Assembly (NCBI RefSeq): GCF_000093025.1
Contig: NC_014207.1
Location: 248,001-312,000, forward strand
Source of the DNA: Methylotenera versatilis 301
Lineage (GTDB): Bacteria > Pseudomonadota > Gammaproteobacteria > Burkholderiales > Methylophilaceae
Reading direction: 5' to 3'
Length of the DNA stretch: 64,000 bases
The translations under genes and the position numbers were made by a program. This document shows, piece after piece, positions 34,397 through 43,657 of this stretch (positions are counted from its first letter, which is position 1; each line of letters begins with the position of its first letter). A model generated the notes under the pieces. It did no database searches. It was not told the origin of the DNA and was given only the letters and a program-made list of their open reading frames with translations.

Positions 34397-36004
34397 TTAA
34401 CGTCCTGCCATACTCAATGCTACTGCCTCAGCGATTCTTATGCCGTCAACACCCGCGGAAAGAATGCCGCCAGCATAGCCAGCGCCTTCGCCAGTAGGGT
34501 ACAAGCCTTTGGTATTAATGCTTTGCAAGTTGTCATCGTTACGTTTAATCCGAATCGGCGATGAGGTGCGCGTTTCAACGCCAGTGAGTATCGCATCTGC
34601 CATATCGAAACCTTTAATTTGTTTAGCAAACTGTGGTATCGCTTCACGAATTGCCGTAATCACGTATTCAGGTAGAACGGTATCCAAGTTGGTCAGATGC
34701 ACGCCGGGAGTGTACGAAGGTGTGACTTCGCCAAATTGAGTTGAAGGTTGATTCGCTAAAAAGTCGCCAACTAATTGTCCTGGTGCTTGGTAAGTACTGC
34801 CACCCAATAAGTAAGCTTGGCTTTCCCACTTGCGCTGTAATTCCATACCCGCGAGTGGATGACCTGGATAATCCTCATCAGGCGTGATGCCAACTACTAT
34901 ACCAGCATTCGCATTACGCTCGTTACGTGAATATTGACTCATGCCGTTGGTTACCACGCGACCCTCTTCAGATGCCGCAGCTACCACGGTGCCACCTGGG
35001 CACATGCAAAAGCTGTAAACACTGCGACCGTTACTTGCGTGGTGTACCAGTTTGTAATCAGCAGCGCCTAAAATTGGGTGTTGAGCGTTAGGACCGTGGC
35101 GTGCGGCATCAATAAGTGATTGCGGATGTTCGATACGGAAGCCGATGGAAAATGGCTTGGCTTCAATATAAATACCGCGTTTGTGTATCATCTCAAAAGT
35201 GTCACGAGCGCTATGCCCAACAGCCAGAATCAGGTGATTCGTGGCAATGCGTTCACCGCTAGCCAGCACCACGGCTTGCACTTGATTGTCTGTAATCTCA
35301 ATATCTTCGACTTTACATTGGAAGCGTATTTCACCACCAAGCGCGATAATATTGTTACGCATTTCTTCTACCATACCGACCAACCGGAACGTGCCGATAT
35401 GCGGATGACTGACGTATAAAATCTCTTCTGGCGCGCCTGCTTTAACAAACTCATTTAATACTTTGCGACCATAATGGTTAGGGTCTTTAATTTGGCTATA
35501 TAGTTTGCCGTCAGAGAATGTGCCTGCACCACCTTCACCAAATTGCACATTAGATTCTGGGTTAAGCTTAGATTTACGCCATAAATCCCAAGTGTCTTTG
35601 GTACGCTCACGCACCGCTTTACCACGTTCTAGTACGATAGGTTTGAAGCCAGATTGTGCCAAAATAAGCGCAGCAAAAAGACCAGCAGGGCCTAAACCGA
35701 CGATTACTGGTCTTTCTTTAAGTGTTTCTGGTGCTTGCGCTACAAATTTATAAGAAGTATCTGGCGCAAGTTTAACGTGTGGATCTTTACCTAATTTGGC
35801 TAACACTTTAGCCTCACCGTTCACCGTGACATCAAGCGAGTAGACTAACAAAATTGCATTGGCTTTACGCGCATCTACACCACGTTTAAAAATGGTATAT
35901 TCGACTAAATCAGCCTTATTAATTGCCAGTTTTTTAACAATGGCGGCGTTGATTTCGCTGGGTTGATGGTCAAGCGGTAATTTGATTTCAGTGATTCTAA
36001 GCAT
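34397..36004 (-). CDS. FAD-dependent dehydrogenase of the COG2509 type
   Basis: Uncharacterised flavoprotein of 535 residues. An N-terminal ferredoxin-like domain (about 1-90) precedes the FAD fold VIVGLGPAGLFAALILAQSG, then VLERGKAVRERTKDT, NVQFGEGGAGTFSDGKLYSQ and a C-terminal GLYPTGEGAGYAGGILSAG followed by DGIRIAEAV. All of these are constant in this family of NAD(P)/FAD-utilising dehydrogenases. The reaction is not known. It is divergent from nhaA across 154 bases. Confidence 0.88.
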   Translation of the reverse strand: MLRITEIKLPLDHQPSEINAAIVKKLAINKADLVEYTIFKRGVDARKANAILLVYSLDVTVNGEAKVLAKLGKDPHVKLAPDTSYKFVAQAPETLKERPVIVGLGPAGLFAALILAQSGFKPIVLERGKAVRERTKDTWDLWRKSKLNPESNVQFGEGGAGTFSDGKLYSQIKDPNHYGRKVLNEFVKAGAPEEILYVSHPHIGTFRLVGMVEEMRNNIIALGGEIRFQCKVEDIEITDNQVQAVVLASGERIATNHLILAVGHSARDTFEMIHKRGIYIEAKPFSIGFRIEHPQSLIDAARHGPNAQHPILGAADYKLVHHASNGRSVYSFCMCPGGTVVAAASEEGRVVTNGMSQYSRNERNANAGIVVGITPDEDYPGHPLAGMELQRKWESQAYLLGGSTYQAPGQLVGDFLANQPSTQFGEVTPSYTPGVHLTNLDTVLPEYVITAIREAIPQFAKQIKGFDMADAILTGVETRTSSPIRIKRNDDNLQSINTKGLYPTGEGAGYAGGILSAGVDGIRIAEAVALSMAGR

Positions 36005-36158
36005 GTTATGTTTATTTGATTTGGCCTGATTGGTGTGTTTAGATAGTGCTATTCATTTTAAATATGTGTATAGACTATTTGTCGAATGATAACTGATGTT
36101 ATAAAAGATTGCTTCCAAACATTAAAATTTTAAAGAATGCCTTTTTAAAGAGCTCCTG

Positions 36159-37331
36159 ATGAATAAAGCTTCAATCACACTATCAAACACCTTCAATCGG
36201 TTTTTTGATTCAGAAAAATCAAGTGGCATTTTGCTGATTGTCTTTACGCTCGTTTCGATTCTGCTGGCTAACTCACCCATAGGGCATGAGTATTTAAGTC
36301 TTTGGCAAATCCATGTCGCAGGTTTAAGTCTAGAACACTGGATTAACGATGGGCTGATGGTGATATTCTTTCTGCTGATTGGTTTAGAGCTGGAGCGCGA
36401 GATTTACGTCGGCGAGTTATCCAACTTCAAAAACGCGTTACTGCCCATTTTTGCGGCCATTGGCGGCATGCTAGTTCCCGCGCTGATTCACTATTCATTT
36501 AATCAATCAACGCCTACACAAAACGGTATCGGCATACCCATGGCGACTGATATTGCGTTTGCACTTGGTGTTTTAGCTATACTAGGTAATAGAATCCCAG
36601 CCTCGTTAAAAGTGTTTGTCGTGGCTTTTGCCGTGATAGACGACTTAGGTGCAATTGTATTGATTGCAGTTTTCTACACAGCTAAATTTTCTGTGAGCTA
36701 TCTGTTAGCAGCTTTATTGGTTTGGGCGGTGCTGATTTTGCTCAATCGACTATTTCGAGTGATGTCCTTACTGCCGTACCTCGTTGGTGGCGTTATCATG
36801 TGGTTTTTTATGCTCAAATCAGGCATTCACGCCACGGTAGCTGGCATTATGTTGGCATTTGCCATTCCATTTTCTGTGAAAGATGACGATCAGAAGTCGC
36901 CCTCACATAAGCTAGAACATTTTTTACACAAACCCGTTGCGTTCATTATTCTGCCAATATTTGCCTTGGCAAACACGGGCATCACCATAGAGGCTGGTTG
37001 GATGAACGATTTAATGAGTGCTAACAGCCTAGGTATTATGTTGGGCCTGATACTCGGTAAGCCATTGGGCGTAGGTTTGCTTTGTTTCGTTGCTGTCATC
37101 ACTGGCATCTGTCACTTGCCAGCAGACTTGAAATGGCGACATATTATTGGTGCGGGCATACTCGGTGGGATAGGATTTACCATGTCCATTTTTATCACTA
37201 ATCTTGCATTTCCTGCCAGTATTGAAACCATTAATGCCGCCAAGATGGCGATTTTACTGGCCTCACTTTCAGCAGGTGTGCTTGGTTTTATTTGGTTTAA
37301 GCTATTTACAAAGATAGCAACCAGCGATTAG
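36159..37331 (+). CDS. nhaA: Na+/H+ antiporter NhaA
   Basis: Inner-membrane antiporter of 390 residues that expels Na+ using the proton gradient. Signatures: LSLEHWINDGLMVIFFLLIG followed by LELERE, the IPMATDIAFALGVLAILG block, and VVAFAVIDDLGAIVLIA with the two adjacent Asp residues that bind the ion. The C-terminal half contains LPIFALANTGI and GAGILGGIGFTMSIFI. About twelve membrane segments are present. It converges with the CNNM-type gene with 6 bases between stops. Confidence 0.96.
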   Translation: MNKASITLSNTFNRFFDSEKSSGILLIVFTLVSILLANSPIGHEYLSLWQIHVAGLSLEHWINDGLMVIFFLLIGLELEREIYVGELSNFKNALLPIFAAIGGMLVPALIHYSFNQSTPTQNGIGIPMATDIAFALGVLAILGNRIPASLKVFVVAFAVIDDLGAIVLIAVFYTAKFSVSYLLAALLVWAVLILLNRLFRVMSLLPYLVGGVIMWFFMLKSGIHATVAGIMLAFAIPFSVKDDDQKSPSHKLEHFLHKPVAFIILPIFALANTGITIEAGWMNDLMSANSLGIMLGLILGKPLGVGLLCFVAVITGICHLPADLKWRHIIGAGILGGIGFTMSIFITNLAFPASIETINAAKMAILLASLSAGVLGFIWFKLFTKIATSD

Positions 37332-37337
37332 GTATTC

Positions 37338-38660
37338 TTAATGCTGCGAAGGTGGTTCACTTACCTGATTTTTTGGGTAAACTCTTACCAGTAAAATGCG
37401 AGGTCCTATCATTTTCTTCACCACCACATCAAAAGCCGTGAATTGTACACGCTGACCTTCTTTAGGAATGTCGCCAAGCGCCCACAGTACAAGCCCTGCG
37501 ATGGTATCGGCATCTTCTGATTCAATATCAATACCCAATGTGCGCTCTAAGGTATTCAGTGGTAATGAGCCTTTGCCCAGCAACGAGCCATCGTCTAATT
37601 TAGCCCATTCACTTTGCGATTGCCTGAATTCATCACGAATATCGCCAACCAACGCTGACAGTAAATTATCTAAGGTAATGTAACCAATCGGTGCTGCATC
37701 TTCATAGCCGACCACAGTAAAATGAGGCGCACCTTTTTGTAGTTTTCTGAATAACGTCATGGCATGCGTGGTTGGCGGTACTTGTTCAATTGGTCGTGCG
37801 AGGCTTTTAATATCAGTAAAATCGGCATCTTTACGCAAAGCCACAAAAATGTCTTTAATATGAATGATGCCAGTCACGATGCCATCGCCATTCACAACTG
37901 GATAACGGCTGTAGCGATGTTGCAAGATACGATCCATGTTATCGTCAAATGAATCTTCTTCGAATAACGCAACCACTTCACTAAACGGATGCATTAAATC
38001 CGACACTTCCAACTCTCTAAAGTCAATGGCTTGTGCGAGCACTTTCCATTCATCATCGCTAAATTCGTCACTGGCGCGTGAGCTGCGTAAAATCAATTTC
38101 AGCTCTTCGGAGGAGTAATGTGAGTCGTGTCCCGCTTTGGTTTTCAGTTTCAAGGCACTGATCACAATATTTGAGCTTTGGTTAAGCAGCCAAATAGCAG
38201 GAAACATCAACCAATAAAATGCATACAAAGCGGGCGCTGTCCAAATGCCGACTCTTTCGGACATACGAATAGCCAATGATTTTGGCACCAGTTCGCCAAG
38301 TACGATGTGCAAATAAGAAATGGTAAAAAAAGCAAAAATGAAGGCGATACTGTGAATGAGTTTTTGACTAGAAACGCCAATATGTAAGAGCAAGGGTTCG
38401 ATTAGCGCTGCAAAAGCAGGCTCGCCTATCCAGCCAAGTCCGAGTGAAGATAATGTGATGCCTAGCTGGCAGGCAGATAAGTAGGTATCTAAATTGGCAT
38501 GAACTTTGGCTAACATTCTGCCGCGCCAGCCTAAGGTTTTTGCAATCGTGCGCACGCGGGTGCTACGGAGTTTAACTAAACTAAATTCTGCTGCTACAAA
38601 AAAACCATTCAGTAATACTAATAGAAATGCGATAAAAATTAATAAAAAATGAGTGCTCAT
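37338..38660 (-). CDS. CNNM/CorC-type (HlyC, UPF0053) transporter-associated protein
   Basis: 440-residue membrane protein. The DUF21 domain (about 1-185) has membrane segments and the conserved LNGFFVAAEFSLVKLRSTRV and LGELVPKSLAIR. A CBS pair (about 210-335) and a C-terminal CorC_HlyC domain (about 350-430, with GLVLWALGDIPKEG) follow. Members have been linked to Mg2+ or Co2+ efflux and were once called hemolysins; the ion here is unknown. The start lies 7 bases from the end of hda, on the same strand. Confidence 0.9.
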   Translation of the reverse strand: MSTHFLLIFIAFLLVLLNGFFVAAEFSLVKLRSTRVRTIAKTLGWRGRMLAKVHANLDTYLSACQLGITLSSLGLGWIGEPAFAALIEPLLLHIGVSSQKLIHSIAFIFAFFTISYLHIVLGELVPKSLAIRMSERVGIWTAPALYAFYWLMFPAIWLLNQSSNIVISALKLKTKAGHDSHYSSEELKLILRSSRASDEFSDDEWKVLAQAIDFRELEVSDLMHPFSEVVALFEEDSFDDNMDRILQHRYSRYPVVNGDGIVTGIIHIKDIFVALRKDADFTDIKSLARPIEQVPPTTHAMTLFRKLQKGAPHFTVVGYEDAAPIGYITLDNLLSALVGDIRDEFRQSQSEWAKLDDGSLLGKGSLPLNTLERTLGIDIESEDADTIAGLVLWALGDIPKEGQRVQFTAFDVVVKKMIGPRILLVRVYPKNQVSEPPSQH

Positions 38661-38667
38661 GTCCGCC

Positions 38668-39273
38668 TTAGGCTTCTAAATTCAGTTGCAGTAACTGTCG
38701 CAGCAGAGGCACAGTAACGGGCTTTTTAGTCGTGAGCGACCATTCGTCTAGGGCATCTAATGTTGCCATTAAGGTCGATAAATCACGTCTAAGGTAACGT
38801 AAGCAGTAGTCCACGACTTCGGTGGGTAAGCGTATACCACGCTCCGCCGCATGATTTTGCAGCGCCAAAGCTTTTTCGGCATCGTTGAGTGGATGTAGCT
38901 GATACACCAAACCCCAAGCCAAACGGGTAGCTAAATCGTCACGCAGTCCCATTTGTGTTGGCGCATGCAAACCAGCGGTTATAAGTGTGCCGCCACTTTC
39001 CTTAAGTTGATTGTAAATATTAAATAAATCAATTTGTGCATCATTGTTTAGCAAATGCACATTGTCTACCACCTGCATGCCTATTGCCTCGCAGGCCGAT
39101 AATAAATGACTTTTACCACTACCTGCTTCGCCCCATAAGTAGATAAATTTTGACTGAGCAGAATTGCTAGCGACTGCGTTTAAACTAGCAAGTGCCTCGT
39201 CATTACGCCCAGCGATAAAGTTAAGTAGCGTGGGCGGAGCCGCAGGCTTGATGTCGAGTAAGAGCTGTTTCAT
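38668..39273 (-). CDS. hda: DnaA regulatory inactivator Hda
   Basis: AAA+ protein of 201 residues that, bound to the replication clamp, stimulates ATP hydrolysis by DnaA and prevents re-initiation. I chose ATG 39273 because it places the clamp-binding motif QLLLDI right at the N-terminus, as in the family; ATG 39279 adds two residues. Walker A is GEAGSGKSHLL, Walker B VVDNVHLL, and the lid helices include RDDLATRLAWGLVYQLHPL. It lies between the AI-2E transporter and CNNM genes on the minus strand, a common betaproteobacterial order. Confidence 0.92.
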   Translation of the reverse strand: MKQLLLDIKPAAPPTLLNFIAGRNDEALASLNAVASNSAQSKFIYLWGEAGSGKSHLLSACEAIGMQVVDNVHLLNNDAQIDLFNIYNQLKESGGTLITAGLHAPTQMGLRDDLATRLAWGLVYQLHPLNDAEKALALQNHAAERGIRLPTEVVDYCLRYLRRDLSTLMATLDALDEWSLTTKKPVTVPLLRQLLQLNLEA

Positions 39274-39305
39274 GTGCAAAATTTGGAGTGCCTTTAGTGC
39301 GATGA

Positions 39306-40400
39306 CTAGTTGAGATAAGTATCGCTATTGAGGTAATTGTCTTTGGTGTGACGCAAGCCAACAGCAATCGCCGCGCTCACTGGTAAGGCAAGTAACACGC
39401 CAGCAAAGCCAAATAATTGACCGCCAGCGAGCAAAGCAAAAATCACAACAACAGGGTGTAAACCGATGCGGTCGCCAACTAATTTGGGCGTAAGCACCAT
39501 GCTTTCTACCAACTGGCCTAGGCTAAATACAATCAATACTGGAATCAATTGGCCGAAACTGGTGAACTCAAGCGCAGCAACAACTAAGGCTAGAACTACG
39601 CCCAGTGCGAATCCTAAATAAGGCACAAAGCCTAATAGGCCAGCCACTAAGCCAATCGGCAAGGCCATATCTAATCCTGCAAACCACAGGCCTATGGCAT
39701 AAAAAGCGCTCATGGCGAGCATGACTGAAAGTTGTCCGCGTAAGAATTCAGCTAACACTTGGTCAATTTCACTGGCAATATTGGTTGTTTTATCATGCCA
39801 TTCACGTGGAATCAGCTGACCTATGCGTGCTACAAAGATATCCCAATCACGCAATAAATAAAACAGCACTACAGGTAAAAGTAATATATTCGCAATAATG
39901 CCAATGAGCGCCATGCCGTTATTGCCTGCCATCATCAACACATCGCCAAGTAGTCCACCAGCAGTTTTCCAGTTTTTGGTGATGATGTCTTGAATCTGTG
40001 CGCCATCAATGGCAAAACTAATACCAAACTTGCTTTGTAACCAGGGTTCAACCGTAGTGCGGATATTGTTGATGGTGCTGGGTAAGCGTTCAGCAATCAA
40101 CAGAGATTCTTTTTGTAATAGCGGAATGAGAATAAGCAGCAGTAAAGTGATAATGCCGAAAATACCTGCCATCACCAGCACGGTAGCCAGCGTGCGACCT
40201 ATCCTAAATTTACCTACACCAACCAAGCAAAGCCTATCAACCAGTGGATCGCACATATAAGCTAGAATCGCTGCGACTAAGAATGGCGTTAGTATTGGAA
40301 GCAATAAATAAATAATAAATGCAAAAATCGCAGTAATAATTAACCAGCGATTATCGATAAATAGATTTTTTGCTGCTGTTTTTTTGGGTTCAGTCGTCAT
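39306..40400 (-). CDS. AI-2E (PerM/TqsA) family transporter
   Basis: Membrane protein of 364 residues with about eight hydrophobic segments. The family pattern is visible in LPILTPFLVAAILAYMCDPL at the start, VLFYLLRDWD in the middle and LLGFVPYLGFALGVVLALVV near the end. Proteins of this family export autoinducer-2 or act as ion or Na+(Li+)/H+ carriers; which applies cannot be read here. It faces purM across 233 AT-rich bases that must hold both promoters. Hda follows in the same direction, a conserved arrangement. Confidence 0.88.
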   Translation of the reverse strand: MTTEPKKTAAKNLFIDNRWLIITAIFAFIIYLLLPILTPFLVAAILAYMCDPLVDRLCLVGVGKFRIGRTLATVLVMAGIFGIITLLLLILIPLLQKESLLIAERLPSTINNIRTTVEPWLQSKFGISFAIDGAQIQDIITKNWKTAGGLLGDVLMMAGNNGMALIGIIANILLLPVVLFYLLRDWDIFVARIGQLIPREWHDKTTNIASEIDQVLAEFLRGQLSVMLAMSAFYAIGLWFAGLDMALPIGLVAGLLGFVPYLGFALGVVLALVVAALEFTSFGQLIPVLIVFSLGQLVESMVLTPKLVGDRIGLHPVVVIFALLAGGQLFGFAGVLLALPVSAAIAVGLRHTKDNYLNSDTYLN

Positions 40401-40633
40401 ATAGGTTAAAATTATACTTAAACGTGTATAGGGTACTTCTATAAATTAAATTTTCGTCATTATACTGTGTTGCTCACAAAAAATTACTCCTTATATATCA
40501 ACTATATACTGCGTCATAGTTTTTTGTTCGCGCCTTGTCTAATTTAGAAACTTTAATTTATAAAAGCACCCTTAAGCAAAAGCATTCAAAAACCTTTATT
40601 TTTATTAAATATTATTACTAAGCGAGAGCCGTT

Positions 40634-41683
40634 TTGACCACTAATTCTTCAAACACTACATCAATTAGCTACCGCGATGCGGGCGTGGATATGGAAGCTG
40701 GCGATGCGCTAGTTGAGCAAATTAAACCATTTGCAAAACGCACTATGCGTCCAGAGGTGTTGGGCGGCATCGGCGGCTTTGGGTCATTGTTCGAAATGCC
40801 GAAGAAGTTTAAGAATCCTGTGCTGGTTTCTGGTACAGATGGCGTGGGCACTAAGCTTAAACTAGCCTTTGAGCTGAATAAGCACGATACAGTGGGTATT
40901 GATTTAGTGGCCATGAGCGTGAACGATATTCTAGTGCAGGGCGCAGAGCCGCTATTTTTCTTAGACTATTTTGCCTGTGGCAAGTTAGAAGTTGGTACTG
41001 CAGCACAAGTGATTAAAGGCATTGCCGAAGGTTGTGAGCAATCTGGCTGTGCTTTGGTGGGCGGCGAAACTGCTGAAATGCCAGGTATGTATCCAGCTGG
41101 CGAATACGATTTAGCAGGTTTTGCAGTAGGTTGTGTGGATAAAGAAAATATTATCAACGGCACAACTATTGCAGCCGGTGATGTAGTACTAGGTTTGGCT
41201 TCAAGCGGCGCGCATTCAAATGGTTACTCATTGATTCGCAAGTTGATTGATAAATCAGGCATTGATTTTGAGTCAGATTTTCATGGTAGAAAATTCAAAG
41301 ATGTAGTGATGGCGCCAACGCGTATTTATGTGAAACCATTGTTAGCATTAATCGCCGCAATGCCAGTCAAAGGTATGGCGCATATTACAGGTGGCGGCAT
41401 TACTGAAAATATTCCGCGTGTATTGCCAGCAGGTTTAACGGCCGAAATTAAAAAAGGTAGCTGGACCATGCCGCAATTATTCACATGGTTGCAAGCACAA
41501 GGCAATGTTGCCGATTCAGAAATGTATAAAACTTTCAATTGCGGCATTGGTATGGCCGTCATTGTGGCTAAGGAACAGGCAGCTGCTGCGCAAAAACTAC
41601 TACAAGATGCGGGTGAAACTGTATTCGAAATTGGTCATATCCGTGTGCAACAAGTGGGTGAAGCACCAACCGTTGTAGTCTAA
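40634..41683 (+). CDS. purM: Phosphoribosylformylglycinamidine cyclo-ligase PurM
   Basis: Fifth step of purine synthesis, closing the imidazole ring to form AIR; 349 residues. The start is a TTG at 40634 with GAGAG upstream. It gives the expected N-terminus [20 protein letters not shown]; the next Met lies inside that motif. Other blocks: [18 protein letters not shown], the ATP-binding [31 protein letters not shown] and [13 protein letters not shown]. It is divergent from the AI-2E transporter and followed by the DUF3108 genes. Confidence 0.95.
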   Translation: MTTNSSNTTSISYRDAGVDMEAGDALVEQIKPFAKRTMRPEVLGGIGGFGSLFEMPKKFKNPVLVSGTDGVGTKLKLAFELNKHDTVGIDLVAMSVNDILVQGAEPLFFLDYFACGKLEVGTAAQVIKGIAEGCEQSGCALVGGETAEMPGMYPAGEYDLAGFAVGCVDKENIINGTTIAAGDVVLGLASSGAHSNGYSLIRKLIDKSGIDFESDFHGRKFKDVVMAPTRIYVKPLLALIAAMPVKGMAHITGGGITENIPRVLPAGLTAEIKKGSWTMPQLFTWLQAQGNVADSEMYKTFNCGIGMAVIVAKEQAAAAQKLLQDAGETVFEIGHIRVQQVGEAPTVVV

Positions 41684-41769
41684 ATATTTTGATGGCGTGT
41701 ATCTAAAAGCTAACTTGATGCGTTAAGTGCTAGTGAGACTTTTTTGCAAAGTCATATTGAGGAGTTTTC

Positions 41770-42507
41770 GTGCTGAGTCAAATTGGAATTTTTAGAACCA
41801 TTAGAGTGCTAAGCCTAGCATTTATTTTCACCACTACATCTGCTTTCGCAGCGCAACAGGTGAACTTGCCTAAGCGTATTCAAGCTGATTATGTTGTCAC
41901 CAAAGACGGCACGCCGTTTGCAAACGTCCGCGAACAATATGTGGTGACAGGTAACACTTATAAAGTGGAAAGCACGACAAAAGGCATAGGTATATACGCC
42001 TTGCTTGGCGTGCGAAAACTTAGCAGCACTGGGAAAGTCACTCGTAAAGGCTTAGTGCCGACTCACTTTGAGTTGCATCAAGGTAGCAATCCGAATAAAG
42101 CCTTGTTTTCAGATTTTGATTGGTCGAGTAATACTTTGCGCATGTTAGGCAAGGGCGAGCCTCAAACTGTTCCGCTCACAGTTGGTACACAAGACTTAGC
42201 AAGTTTTGCCTATCAATTTATGTTTCTATCTAGACCGTTTAAAAATGATATTACGGTCACACTCACCACAGGTAAGAAGCTTAATCAGTATCAATATAAA
42301 GTTAATCCAGAAATTGAACAGCTTAACGTCGCTAGCAGCCAATATAAAACCGTGCATTTAGTACCTGCCGACTCAGATAAAGGACAATCAGATACCAAAG
42401 AGCTTTGGTTAGCGGCAGAGAAGAATTTCATATTGGTCCGTTTTCTAATGGTAGATTCTGATGGTGCAAAACTAGAGCAAACGCTCACTGAGTTACATGT
42501 GGATTAG
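41770..42507 (+). CDS. DUF3108 exported protein (first of a tandem pair)
   Basis: 245 residues starting at GTG 41770, with GAGGAG six bases upstream. A signal peptide (about 1-27, ending TSAFAAQ) is followed by a DUF3108 beta-rich domain: FANVREQYVVTGNTYKVES, FDWSSNTLRMLGKG, TQDLASFAYQFMFLSRPF and ELWLAAEKNFILVRFLM. Function is unknown. It overlaps the next gene by 11 bases, and the two share the same domain and the same TQDL-S-YQFMF motif, so they are a duplicated pair. Confidence 0.85.
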   Translation: MLSQIGIFRTIRVLSLAFIFTTTSAFAAQQVNLPKRIQADYVVTKDGTPFANVREQYVVTGNTYKVESTTKGIGIYALLGVRKLSSTGKVTRKGLVPTHFELHQGSNPNKALFSDFDWSSNTLRMLGKGEPQTVPLTVGTQDLASFAYQFMFLSRPFKNDITVTLTTGKKLNQYQYKVNPEIEQLNVASSQYKTVHLVPADSDKGQSDTKELWLAAEKNFILVRFLMVDSDGAKLEQTLTELHVD

Positions 42508-43606
42508 TAGTCCTTGGGTTAAATTAAAGTCGTTATACCAAGATGCTAGCTACAGAAGGCTAGCACTTGCGTTAGGTTTGTCGCTGCTACTGCATTTATT
42601 TCTAATTGGAAAATTCAGCTTTAATCTGCCAAACTTAAATGAACAGCACGATTTAATTGAAGCTCGATTAGTGTTGCCTAAAGCTTTACCTAGTCCAGTT
42701 TTAAACCCACCCGCAGTAAAGAAGCCAGTCGAAAAGCAAGTCGAGTCTAATAAACCTATGGAGCAAAAAGAAGAAAAGCCACTTGAACCTGTAGCTCAAG
42801 TTAATCAGCAACCGGCGCTGTTGCCAGAGCCTCCGCCAACTGAAACCGTGACTTCAATCGAGCCGCCAGAAGTTGCGCAACCCATCGTTGAAAATCCAGT
42901 AGAAGAAGCCGGATTAATTGCTAAACCTAAACCCTATCAATATATTGAGTCTGAATTTGACGTATATGCTGATAAAGATGATGTGCCCAATAGATCAATA
43001 GCAGGTAGTGCTAGAGTTGTGTATCAGCGATTACCAAATAGTGAGCGGTATCAAATAAAAAGCCTAATCCAAGCCAAGGGGTTGATTTCTTTAGTCATAC
43101 CAGTCTTGCTACAGACTAGTGATGGTTATTTCGATGGTATAGGTTTACAACCGCAGCATTATTTCTATAAGTTTGGTGATAAAAAGGATAAAACCTTCAG
43201 CGCTGACTTCGATTGGGAAAGTAAAAAACTCACTTTGCATAGCCAAAAAGGCGATCAAACTTTTGATTTGCAAGCTGGTACACAAGATTTATTGAGCTTT
43301 ATGTATCAGTTTATGTTTGTGCCACCTCTGCAAAATATGCAGTTGAACATTACCAATGGCAAAAAGCTTGGTATTTATGATTACATTTTTGAAGGTGAAG
43401 AAACACTTACCACTAAGTTAGGCGATATCAAAACTGTTCATATCTCGAGAATGGCGCCAGAAGGCGAAAAGAAAACAGAATTGTGGTTAGCCTTAGATTA
43501 TCAGCATGTACCTGTTAAAATACGTGAAACTAGTGGCAATGGTAATATGTACGAGCTAGTGATTACTAGTTTGGATGCCAGACTAGAGCCTTTGCCGCTA
43601 CCGTAA
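42497..43606 (+). CDS. DUF3108 protein with TonB-like membrane anchor
   Basis: 369 residues in three parts. Residues 20-38 are a single membrane helix containing SLLLH (Ser29, His33), the SxxxH pattern by which TonB couples to ExbB/ExbD. Residues 55-145 are a Pro/Glu/Val/Lys-rich spacer like that of TonB. The rest is a DUF3108 domain with FDWESKKLTLHSQKG, TQDLLSFMYQFMFVPPL and ELWLALDYQHVPVKIRE. The C-terminal TonB fold is absent. It is translationally coupled to the upstream DUF3108 gene. The SxxxH match and its meaning are my reading, not an established annotation. Confidence 0.83.
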   Translation: MWISSPWVKLKSLYQDASYRRLALALGLSLLLHLFLIGKFSFNLPNLNEQHDLIEARLVLPKALPSPVLNPPAVKKPVEKQVESNKPMEQKEEKPLEPVAQVNQQPALLPEPPPTETVTSIEPPEVAQPIVENPVEEAGLIAKPKPYQYIESEFDVYADKDDVPNRSIAGSARVVYQRLPNSERYQIKSLIQAKGLISLVIPVLLQTSDGYFDGIGLQPQHYFYKFGDKKDKTFSADFDWESKKLTLHSQKGDQTFDLQAGTQDLLSFMYQFMFVPPLQNMQLNITNGKKLGIYDYIFEGEETLTTKLGDIKTVHISRMAPEGEKKTELWLALDYQHVPVKIRETSGNGNMYELVITSLDARLEPLPLP

Positions 43607-43657
43607 GTAAGATTTATGGCTTAATTCATAGCCAGCGTATATATTAAAGAGAACCAA

